A stretch of DNA of 25,157 bases. Origin: Botryllus schlosseri. Its lineage: Eukaryota > Chordata > Ascidiacea > Stolidobranchia > Styelidae. The position numbers and the translations under genes were made by a program. Positions within the stretch are counted from its first letter, which is position 1. Every line of letters starts with the position of its first letter. Positions 18,551 through 25,157 of this stretch are shown here, one piece after another. Location of the stretch: the NCBI GenBank assembly GCA_000444245.1, contig ATSW01006906.1, forward strand, positions 1-25,157. The letters run 5' to 3'. The notes under the pieces are model-generated. The model was not told the DNA's origin, did not search any database, and worked only from the letters and a program-made list of their open reading frames with translations.

Positions 18551-19047
18551 CAATGTTCCCTCTAAGCTGCGCACGTGCGCAAATGCGCAGGGCTGAAAGG
18601 GTCTCTACGCACAGAAAATCTACGCTGCGCACAAAAAATCAGAAGTGATGTTTTTTTTTTATAAGTTGTTGCGCACTGTTGCCCAATGGACCACGCAGGC
18701 GCGCAGATACGTGTAAATTAAGATGGAACATTGCCAGGGCCAAATAGTGTTATCACTGAAGTCTGAAACCGAGGTACAAGTGCGCCCCGCAAAGGTAAGC
18801 TAACTATTGCGCTCCGTGAAGAAATTAGAGTTCACAATCTCCTGCGCCTCATGGAAGATATTTCTTTAGTATGGCCTCGTACACGTGAGCGATACTGATA
18901 TCATTTCAATAGCGCATTATTTTCTGTGAATGGCGAAATAACATGGTTTAACAACGTCATAAATAACAATGGGCTAGCTCGAAGTTAATCTGCGAGAAAC
19001 TAACGAATGATAGTCTTCTTCGCGTGGCATGAACATTGCGTAAGATT

Positions 19048-19190
19048 TACTCAGGACCGTAACTTTCGCACCCCAAACCCCCAATTGGAAGGGCCGAGCT
19101 CGAAGAGGGTCCAAAATTATTTCGAGAATTAACATAAATCATGGTGTATTTTTTGAAATTTTTCAGGAATTTTTTTGCGCTACGCGCGTT
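19048..19190 (+). repeat. Module M2 inside hAT 3
   Basis: Begins CAGGACCGTAACTTTCGCAC, passes GGGCCGAGCTCGAAGAGGGT and TTATTTCGAGAATTAACATA, and ends in the hairpin GCGC-ta-CGCGCG at 19177-19188. Confidence 0.75.
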
Positions 19191-19639
19191 TTATTATTGT
19201 AATATATCTGATTATTGGGTACCCTTTCCCAACAAAAATTAGGCATGATTTATAGAAATGGGCAGTTGGCCGTCGGCCCTTACCGCTCCATGACGCGCCA
19301 AGACACATGAAGTTAAAGCATATGTAACATGCGAATCCAAGAAATGCGCCAGAACGATAAGCAGCGAGTAAACCTTGGGTGAAAAAGACTGCCCCGGTGC
19401 TGACCGAAAACTTCGATATATATACAAATATATGTGTAATTGTCCGTGTCCATGGGCGCCTAAATGACTGGCGCCGAATGTTCCTGTCCTGGCGATCCGA
19501 GTCCCACTGCATGACAAATGCCATATCGAGGGAACATTATTTTCCAGTTAAGAAATACCAATTTGAAATCGTGTAGGTCTTTTACTTTAGTACGTTTTGG
19601 CGATTTCAATATCTTTTGACATAGCAGATAGGGGGTCAC

Positions 19640-19985
19640 GAAATAGCATCATGTAACGAAGTCTTTATATCAACGGGTACGGCCGAAGATATTTTATTAT
19701 TATTTAGAGGGCCTATCTATTCCAACACACCTCACTGGATCAGGTATACCGGTAAATCTGATTATGTGAGCTGGGAGAGGATAAAAATTGATACCAATAT
19801 GTACGCAATTCCCGATCATATTGGCCGAAGCAATCATGAATTGCAGAAATTTTTTCGCGCCTTGCGCGTTTAGGGACGCTACTACTAAATGGGCACCCAA
19901 TGTACATGATAAGTACCGGAAGAAGCATAGAGCCGTAAGGAGTCTGAGAGGCGAAGCCCCCAGTAGTAAGTTTTATCACCCTATT
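19640..19985 (+). repeat. Repeat R, single copy inside hAT 3
   Basis: Landmarks GGTCACGAAATAGCATCATG, CAACGGGTACGGCCGAAGAT, CACACCTCACT, TACCGGTAAATCTGATTATG, GGATAAAAATTGATA, AATTCCCGATCATATTGGCC, the hairpin CGCGC-ctt-GCGCG (19856-19868) and TTTTATCACCCTATTGGAG follow in the standard order. Confidence 0.8.
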
Positions 19986-20080
19986 GGAGGGTGGTTGCGC
20001 ACTGTTGTCCGAGGGCCTGCGCAGTGAGTTGGCGTGTTTGCGCAGACTCTTGGAAAATTAGAGGGAATATTGCCTGTGAC

Positions 20081-20096
20081 CAAATCTACTATTTCA
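20081..20096 (-). CDS. 5' scrap of the exon split by hAT 3
   Basis: A few codons (EIVDL) in the same frame as 18392-18550 on the other side of the hAT. AG dinucleotides on the minus strand just upstream offer acceptor sites, but the pyrimidine tract is weak. Confidence 0.3.
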
Positions 20097-20252
20097 AACT
20101 ACTAATCTCAATCAATTTGATTTTTACTTTCACTAGAAGTAGTCTTGACCAACGGTAAATCCCTGCTTTTTCTCAACTATATAAACATATTATTAGGCTA
20201 CCCCAAGACTGACTACTTCGGCCGATCCCTGTGTACCAAAGATAAGTAGCCT

Positions 20253-20447
20253 TTAGGCTACAATGAATGATGGACACAAGTTCAAAACAGGTGTATCGTT
20301 AGTCAGCAGGATTCTTGTTGAGTAAAGGTTTCTGATATATTCGAATACCTCCAACACATTTTCTGCAAATTCATCTGTCCAATCAGGCATATACAATTTT
20401 GAAGTATTTGGCTCAAGAGCGTCGCGCGATTTCCACTGCTTTGCAGA
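20253..20447 (-). CDS. Coding-like minus-strand frame (unidentified protein)
   Basis: Sixty-four sense codons are open on the minus strand, from after a TGA at 20450-20448 to TAA at 20255-20253, without an ATG at the start. The middle reads SRDALEPNTSKLYMPDWTDE, FAENVLEVFEYIRNLYSTRI, then LLTNDTPVLNL. Acidic and aromatic residues and varied codons look like real protein. An acceptor-like CTGCAAAG|CAG lies at the start. No good donor is seen near the end. It lies upstream of the split exon at 18392-20096 on the same strand and may be an earlier exon of that gene. Confidence 0.4.
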   Translation of the reverse strand, partial: SAKQWKSRDALEPNTSKLYMPDWTDEFAENVLEVFEYIRNLYSTRILLTNDTPVLNLCPSFIVA

Positions 20448-20527
20448 TCATATGTGGAGTAAAGGGAATCAGTCATGGACTCGGTACTCTGAGTAATAAG
20501 ATCAACCATGTGTCAGTTTGGTATGAT

Positions 20528-20547
20528 AGTGGCGAGATAGCGTAGTG
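20528..20547 (+). mobile_element. SINE family 1, second copy, head part
   Basis: GGCGAGATAGCGTAGTG matches the head of the SINE at 8952 and stops within the A box, where hAT 4 is inserted. Confidence 0.75.
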
Positions 20548-21127
20548 CTGGGGATCTCAACCTTTTTTTGGCCGTGGCCCGTTTTGAAAATATGCTGTGA
20601 CCCACCTCTTGTCTTAAAGTCATAATCCTGTTCAATGCGTGCATGGTAATCAACGGTGCCGCATGCCTATTACTATAAAATATGCGCATTTTTCTCTTAA
20701 TTTACTGATGATATTTAAATGTAGAACTTTCGGCCCATAAAATTGCGCGAAGCGCGACTAAAATCTTCATGTCCAATAAATATCCACCATTAAATGACCA
20801 ACGAAATAATCTTGGGCCCCTTCGAGCTCCGTAATTGGGGGTTTGGGTGTAGCAGTCCCGGCGTATAATATGATAGTCCGCTGCTCCATTCGCTTCGCGA
20901 AACACAATGATCAAATCCACGCATCCGCTGTGTGATTGGGATTTTAGTTCCACTATTGTGGGTAATATTATAATCATTTTGGGTCAGCTTCAAACAATTA
21001 ATTGGTGAATGGGGGGTACTACAGAGAAGTGGTTACTTCAGCATTACTTACATTAATTCCAAAATTTTCTAAATAGCTTTTTGACCCACCTCAAATGCTC
21101 CTGTGGGCCACCCTTTGAGAACCCCTG
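20548..21127. mobile_element. hAT DNA transposon 4, inserted in a SINE A box
   Basis: The ends are CTGGGGATCTCAACC at 20548 and the complement of CAGGGGTTCTCAAAG ending at 21127. Exact copies GCGTAGTG lie at 20540-20547 and 21128-21135. GACCCACCTC words sit near both ends (20599 and 21082). The interior includes module M2 on the minus strand (20735-20866) with its GCGC hairpin. It is a 580-bp non-autonomous copy. Confidence 0.93.
20735..20866 (-). repeat. Module M2 inside hAT 4
   Basis: On the minus strand it passes CACCCCAAACCCCCAATTAC, GGAGCTCGAAGGGGCCCAAG and TTATTTCGTTGGTCATTTAA, then the hairpin GCGCG-ctt-CGCGC (20744-20756). Confidence 0.7.
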
Positions 21128-21135
21128 GCGTAGTG

Positions 21136-21318
21136 GTATAAACCATAGATGCAACACCAATGGGTTGCGAGTTCGAGTCCGACTGAGGTCGACTCCAGAA
21201 AGTGTTTGAGGTTTAGCTAAGCTCCTCGCCATTCATCCGCGTAAGCTGTGTCTTACAGAAAGCCTAGAGATGGTCGTGCTACAAGTCGGCAGATACGGAA
21301 GAAAAATGAAGAATATAT
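21136..21318 (+). mobile_element. SINE family 1, second copy, body
   Basis: Continues the head at 20528-20547 after the hAT. The B box GTTCGAGTCC is at 21171-21180, followed by GACTGAGGTCGACTCCAGAA and GGTCGTGCTACAAGTCGGCA as in the copy at 8952. The tail is shorter. Confidence 0.8.
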
Positions 21319-21801
21319 CTAGGGTTATCATATTTGAAATCGCAGGGGAGCGGAGGGAGAGCCCTTAGTTACATTAAAGATGCTTTGCAGTTTATGGTCA
21401 AAATCAGTACCTTAATTTATTTGTATAAGAGATACCAAATTAAACCTTCAGAATATCTCTTTATCGTATCATACAGAATAATATTGTTCAGTTTTGGGAC
21501 CCACCACCTCACATGAATGTTACATATATATTATGGATTGCTTTGTTTGGAATACATTCATGTTAAAGTTAATTACTGAGTGTGGTACTAAATTCACTGT
21601 GAGCGAGCAAAGATTTTACCACATTCTCAGGCCTCGATTGAAGCGCATAATATTTCCGATAGTAAAGTCACAACGTTAAAATACCGATGGGACTTAGGCC
21701 TCTTACCCATTGCTTTTTACTATAATCCTTTAAAATGAGGGAGGGCATATCTAGGCAATTTTTGAAGAGGGCGCTGGAGGAAATAAGGTTAAGGACCACT
21801 G
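21319..21801. other. Transposon scraps, no gene
   Basis: TAGGGTTATCATATTTGAAA at 21322 is a scrap of the GGGTTACCATA family. GCGCTGGAGGAAATAAGGTT followed by AAGGACCACTG, ending at 21801, is a hAT-type right end without a visible partner. Open frames of 60-61 codons have no recognised domain. Confidence 0.45.
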
Positions 21802-21904
21802 ATTCAAGTAGTTCAGATAGGCCAAACTCGCTAAACCATACACGATTACTCTGTAAAATATACTACATGCGTCCAGCACAGCCAGATTGCATAGACAATT
21901 TTAC

Positions 21905-22105
21905 CTGTTGATGCAGATGTGGTGATCATACTATAGTTGAGCTCCAAGCTCGTATCGATCATGTCTATCTGACACCAAATAGTGTGCATGCGCATGTGCA
22001 ATTTCTGTACCACCATTATTGCTGCGTTTGCCATAGATCTCGGATGGAATAAAATAAAGACTCGCCCTCTCTCTGTAACCACATATGCTGGTACGTTCAA
22101 ACAAT
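21905..22105 (-). CDS. Weak minus-strand exon candidate
   Basis: The open minus-strand frame reads NVPAYVVTERGRVFILFHPR, SMANAAIMVVQKLHMRMHTI, then WCQIDMIDTSLELNYSMITT, and stops at a good donor, CATCAACAG|GTAAAA (GT at 21904-21903). The acceptor side (ATTAAG, AG at 22107-22106) has no pyrimidine tract. The frame has no ATG near its start. No family is recognised. Confidence 0.3.
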
Positions 22106-22156
22106 CTTAATCGGTTTCCTATCGAATATCAAGGCTGTACATTGGTATACAAACTT

Positions 22157-22199
22157 ACGAGGTTTAGTTCATGTCCGGACGAGGTTTAGTTCATGTCCG
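22157..22199 (-). repeat. Tandem 22-bp duplication beside a donor-like site
   Basis: ACGAGGTTTAGTTCATGTCC plus two bases occurs twice in tandem (22157-22178 and 22179-22199). On the minus strand the second copy ends ACTAAACCTC|GTAAGT, a consensus donor, whereas the first ends CTC|GTCCGG. A short coding-like minus-strand frame (about 22250-22180, YLSFLWPCDLGDIFEIYGHE) leads into it after an acceptor-like GATTCTTTAG. Confidence 0.6.
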
Positions 22200-22517
22200 T
22201 ATATTTCAAATATGTCCCCCAAATCACAAGGCCACAAAAATGACAAATATCTAAAGAATCTGTGTGGAACGCAGAAACCAGTTCGCAGCCAAGTCTTTTC
22301 AATTCTGGCATAGATATCCCGGTACTTCATTCAAGCCCACCGAAATTCGTAACATCTGTTTATCACAGTAACAAACCATGCATGCCTAGATAATGTATTG
22401 CAGAATTCTAATCGAATTATAAAATCGAAAAGGAATGCATCTTTGTTTACAAAGTCGTATAGTAAGAAGATTTACTAATATTTCACCCCACGAATATCAA
22501 ACCATTTAGCAATAAAA
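22200..22517. other. No certain gene
   Basis: Apart from the minus-strand exon-like stretch near 22250, nothing is recognised. Confidence 0.35.
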
Positions 22518-22525
22518 CTAATAAC

Positions 22526-23535
22526 TAGGGCCATTTAAAGTCATTAAAGTCATATTTTTTTCTATGCATCAGTAAGTCGTGAAATCAATTTTAACGCAAA
22601 AACCGCATCCATATGGGGTATATTAAGAAAGTTATAAAGTCATATAAAGTCATATTTTCCTGGTTAGGTCATATTTGAGTTATAAAGTCATATTGTTTTA
22701 TACTTTAAATAAAAAGTGCTAATTGAAGCAATTACGCACTAAGAAAGTAAGGCAATTTCTGATTGAACGAAGGCAAACTGTAAGGTTAGCCTACATAAGT
22801 CATAACGCCTACGAGGTCACACATTGCATTATGAGGTCACACACTGCATTGTGTTGCTACACAATCTGTTTTACTTCTGTGCACTGAAGTGGGACGTCAT
22901 TTGAAGTTCAGAGACTTCCACAAGTGAAAGAAATAGTCAACGCATGGGAAGCTGAAGGAGTTATTGTAAAGAGCGTCAAAGATTCAGTGAACGATCCAAA
23001 GTTGACGAGTTAACAGAAATATGCCTCCACTACAACAATATTTCAAACTTGATACTGAAAATGTAACGTACACTATCAAAGAGGCTCATTCTGATGTAAA
23101 TGCCCTCGAATTCGGAAAAGATCCGCTTGAGCTCAAAAATTACATTAAGAAGCGATTGGACAAAAACGATGTGAAACAAATTATGGAGCTACAAAGACAA
23201 GACATTTCACCAGCGCTGTATGCAAAACTGCAAAGTGTCAACCAACATCAGCGTCTGTGGAGCGGTCATTTTCCTTACTAAAGTCAGTTTTACGTCCAAA
23301 TCGTAACTTTAAAGACTCCATCATTCCACACTACATGAAACTACTACAAAAGTGATTTAGAATAAAAATGGATGCGTATTACTGTTATGTTGTTCATGTT
23401 TTACTCGTCAGTTCCATGAGTGACGTTGGTTACATGTAAAAATACATGATTTTCGCATAAAGTCATATAAAGTCACATTTTCCCAAAAATAAAGTCATAC
23501 AATTGATTTTTTAAGGTCATATAAAAATGTCCCTA
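22526..23535 (+). mobile_element. hAT DNA transposon 5 with transposase 3' end
   Basis: The ends are TAGGGCCATTT at 22526 and the complement of TAGGGACATTT ending at 23535. Exact 8-bp copies CTAATAAC lie at 22518-22525 and 23536-23543. About eight copies of AAAGTCATA or near variants are confined to the first 170 bp and the last 80 bp, always in the same direction, a typical subterminal binding array. The interior has the last part of a hAT transposase (23021-23355). The element lies only 34 bp downstream of the stop codon of the host exon at 23570. Confidence 0.95.
23021..23355 (+). pseudogene. hAT transposase C-terminal part, frame changed once
   Basis: A frame of 86 codons starting at 23021 (MPPLQQYFKLDTENVTYTIK, then a helix-rich middle to ISPALYAK) would end at 23279-23281. 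The conserved hAT dimerisation block lies in a different frame: PTSASVERSFSLLKSVLRPN followed by RNFKDSIIPHYMKLLQK, ending at TGA 23353-23355. The switch falls between about 23225 and 23245. The residues ASVERSFS and the R-x-N-R-x-F that follows are diagnostic of the family. Upstream coding-like text (LPQVKEIVNAWEAEGVIVKS near 22915-22980) may be the preceding part. The transposase that mobilised this element must come from elsewhere. Confidence 0.8.
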
Positions 23536-23569
23536 CTAATAACGGAGATGGCTACTCGACTAGATTGTT

Positions 23570-23728
23570 CTATTCGTCAGATTCCTTGATGATTTCAAAG
23601 TCTTCAGAACTGCTATCTGTGCTGAATTGATTCGGCAAACTGCTGTGGATATCCCAGGGCATTCCAAACATGCTTGAAGGTAGAGGCGGGCAATGAGAGC
23701 TATCGAAGAAGCTCATATGCTTCACAGC
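23570..23728 (-). CDS. Last exon of an unidentified host gene
   Basis: The minus strand shows a textbook acceptor, GCCCTTGTCTCTACCTTTACAG (AG at 23730-23729), followed by 52 sense codons and TAG at 23572-23570. The translation starts AVKHMSFFDSSHCPPLPSSM, continues FGMPWDIHSSLPNQFSTDSS and ends SEDFEIIKESDE. A Ser/Asp/Glu-rich tail of this kind is common at protein C-termini and is probably disordered. The exon begins in phase 0, which matches the donor of the exon at 24777-24911. The 3' untranslated region would run straight into hAT 5. The family is not recognised. This is the best-supported host exon in the window. Confidence 0.65.
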   Translation of the reverse strand, partial: AVKHMSFFDSSHCPPLPSSMFGMPWDIHSSLPNQFSTDSSSEDFEIIKESDE

Positions 23729-24182
23729 CTGTAAAGGTAGAGACAAGGGCAGCAATTACAAGAGTTCGGATATGAAATATGTGTCAAAGTACTTTCAGGG
23801 GTTCATGGAGAATGTAGGAATGAGAATTCACGAGATGGGCGAATCATGTTTAGGAAATTGAGAGTCGGAAAGATCTCACGATAGTGTAGTGGTAAGTAGC
23901 CTAGTCATATGCAACTGAGACAAGGTGCTACTGTTACTGCTACATTTATACATACATAGTGCAGTGTCAAATCAATCTAGTGTGGCGTATCACCATTCAC
24001 AGTCATATCCGCTGAAACATTCATGGCGAATTCATTAACACAACATTGATTGCTTTCATAATAATTTTTTTTTAGTAGACTCTTAGATGTACTCCAATAG
24101 ATGCAAGACTGGGCAACTAAATGACAAAAAAATTTTGACAGAACATCTTAGGAGTGCTGTCTGGGTTATGAAGGTTGCTGCG
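23729..24182 (-). other. Intron part, no gene seen
   Basis: Left part of the intron between 24777 and 23728. GATAGTGTAGTGGTAAGTAG at 23880-23899 resembles a tRNA-type A box, but no B box follows at the right distance. It may be a truncated SINE head. Confidence 0.4.
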
Positions 24183-24545
24183 GGCGAGATAGTTTAGTGG
24201 TTACGATAAGCGCCCACCAAGCAGACCGATCGGGTTCGATTCCCGTCGGAGGTTTATTTGGGCTCCTTTTCCCCTGCCGTTGCCGTTCTTACGGCGACAA
24301 AAAAAGCCCAGTCAAAGACCCGACGAAAGGAGGCACTCACAAGGAATGGAAAGAACTAGTCGAAAGGGCCGCGGCTTCAAAAAAGATCAACATCGAAAAG
24401 AACTGTGACATCGGGCACTCTAGGCCGAGGTGGATGTTAGAGTAAAGGATCGCTACTGATGCGTGTCGTTCTCTGTCGTTTTATCGCATTGTGTGTGACT
24501 TGTTCAGATAAAAATACTAACCCAACAATGTTATGTTATGTTATG
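24183..24545 (+). mobile_element. tRNA-derived SINE, family 4, with TTATG tail
   Basis: The head GGGCGAGATAGTTTAGTGGT has an A box (TAGTTTAGTGG, 24190-24200) and a perfect B box GGTTCGATTCC at 24233-24243, followed by CGTCGGAGG. A 280-bp body follows, and the tail is a TTATG repeat (24529-24545). It sits inside the intron of the minus-strand host gene, opposite in direction. The 82-codon frame at 24197-24445 is a shadow of the SINE. Confidence 0.8.
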
Positions 24546-24776
24546 ATTACGAATATGACATTTTTCTCAGATTGACTCCGGTTAAGAGGATAGTTAAGCC
24601 CAATTTACTGTTTTTACCCCCTTAATATTTCAAGTACAGGTTGTAGGAAGTATATCATAGCTTTTACGACTTTTTACACTGATCTATGCTCCTCAAAATG
24701 GAAGTCTGTCAAGCCTAAAAACTGTACTTTTTTACGAAGGGAATAAATTTTCTCCTGTATCAATATGTCATCCTAC
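24546..24776 (-). other. Intron part, no gene seen
   Basis: AT-rich sequence between the SINE and the donor at 24776-24775. Nothing else is recognised. Confidence 0.4.
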
Positions 24777-24911
24777 CAAGATGAGACAAGCATGGAGCTT
24801 TGTAAATGTGTACTTGGAAAACTTGATTACAATATTCATATGCGGCTCATCTCTATCAACTTTTAAATGCTCAATTATCTGCTGGGCCAACAAAGTGGGT
24901 ATCCCAAGTAT
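24777..24911 (-). CDS. Internal exon of the same unidentified host gene
   Basis: Forty-five sense codons on the minus strand read ILGIPTLLAQQIIEHLKVDR, DEPHMNIVIKFSKYTFTKLH, then ACLIL, ending at CATCTTG|GTAGGA (GT at 24776-24775) in phase 0. This joins in frame to the exon at 23728. Alternating hydrophobic and charged residues suggest a folded domain. Upstream the frame runs straight into a MITE end at 24912, so the true 5' edge of the exon is hidden. A strong acceptor on the minus strand at 25086 (CTCCTCAGTCTTAACAG) followed by coding-like text could be the original exon start if the MITE lies inside the exon. The family is not recognised. Confidence 0.5.
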
Positions 24912-25010
24912 CAGGGTTGTAATGACTCGATCCGAGTCATGTTTTTATAGACTCGATTTGTATTCGAGTCATTGTACATGACTCATCGAGACCGACTTTT
25001 CACGGTAACT
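24912..25010 (+). mobile_element. GACTCGAGTC MITE, second copy
   Basis: Starts CAGGGTTGTAATGACTCG, the same end as the MITE at 13402-13984, with GACTCGAT and CGAGTCAT units to about 24985. The right end and a target duplication are not visible before the window ends, so the limit is approximate. GGTAACTT and AAGTTACC form a short hairpin at 25003-25030. Confidence 0.7.
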
Positions 25011-25157
25011 TCGAAGAATAGTTAAGTTACCACATTATTGATATTTCGTCTACCAGTCCCGATACTTGGAAAATAGAGCCAGAAGCTGTTAAGACTGAGG
25101 AGAATTGTCAATATTATAAATGCGAGCAATTCTATATCACTTGAACAGAGTTGAAAA
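25011..25157. other. Edge of window, possible exon start on the minus strand
   Basis: CTCCTCAGTCTTAACAG on the minus strand (AG at 25087-25086) is a good acceptor, followed by TTCTGGCTCTATTTTCC. More than one frame is open for 10-19 codons, so no product is called. Confidence 0.3.

Larger units (their letters stand above)
18551..20072. mobile_element. hAT DNA transposon 3
   Basis: The ends are CAATGTTCCCTCTAA at 18551 and the complement of CAATATTCCCTCTAA ending at 20072 (14 of 15 match). Exact 8-bp copies CCTGTGAC lie at 18543-18550 and 20073-20080. Subterminal sequence is full of TGCGCA words. GTTGCGCACTGTTG occurs in the same direction at 18667 and 19994. Module M2 (19048) and repeat R (19640-19985) fill the interior, with an unrelated insert at about 19240-19560. 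No transposase is recognised; minus-strand frames of 114 and 92 codons within 19180-19524 have no known domain. Confidence 0.93.

Noticed and set aside
19180-19524. 114-codon minus-strand open frame
   Set aside because: Inside hAT 3, no transposase motif, overlapped by another equally long frame; no coding support.
18392-20447. Histidine acid phosphatase gene
   Set aside because: Only a loose likeness in a few residues; not enough to assign the family.
24197-24445. 82-codon open frame
   Set aside because: It lies entirely inside a SINE, beginning in the tRNA-like head.

Overview
The window is about 25 kb of AT-rich animal DNA, and most of it is mobile-element debris. Splice-like signals, tRNA-derived SINEs, a LINE tail, a Penelope-like element, a Ty3/gypsy fossil and many hAT transposons fit a repeat-rich invertebrate genome. 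The species cannot be fixed from the sequence. No bacterial operon, rRNA, true tRNA or CRISPR is present. No long intact gene is present; host coding sequence survives only as short exons.

Layout. 1-2795: a minus-strand Penelope-like retroelement split by a hAT element (897-2590) with a perfect 8-bp target duplication. 2914-5422: plus-strand exon-like pieces of one or more membrane-protein genes, with a hAT MITE (4551-4948) between two phase-compatible exons. 5550-7662: a block of inverted and direct repeats with hAT-type ends and one tiny hairpin insertion. 8942-9235: a SINE with a likely 10-bp target duplication. 9735-10011: a LINE tail. 10148-10627: a hAT transposase remnant. 10720-12540: a broken Ty3/gypsy-like element. 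13402-13984: a MITE built of GACTCGAGTC palindromes. 14045-18338: nested SINE, MITE and hAT pieces, including a hAT at 15420-16998. 18392-20447: minus-strand coding-like sequence, one exon of which is split by a hAT (18551-20072). 20528-21318: a SINE whose A box received a hAT. 21905-22250: weak minus-strand exon candidates. 22526-23535: a hAT carrying the last exon of its transposase. 23570-24911: the best host gene in the window, two minus-strand exons, with a SINE in the intron.

Seven hAT-type insertions can be bounded base by base because their 8-bp target duplications survive (six exact, one 7 of 8). Three of them, with unrelated ends, contain copies of the same roughly 300-bp repeat, a fourth contains a linked module, and all these copies carry GCGC...GCGC hairpins. 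That shared cargo is the most unusual feature here. The host exons are called from open frames plus splice sites only, and no protein family is recognised for them.
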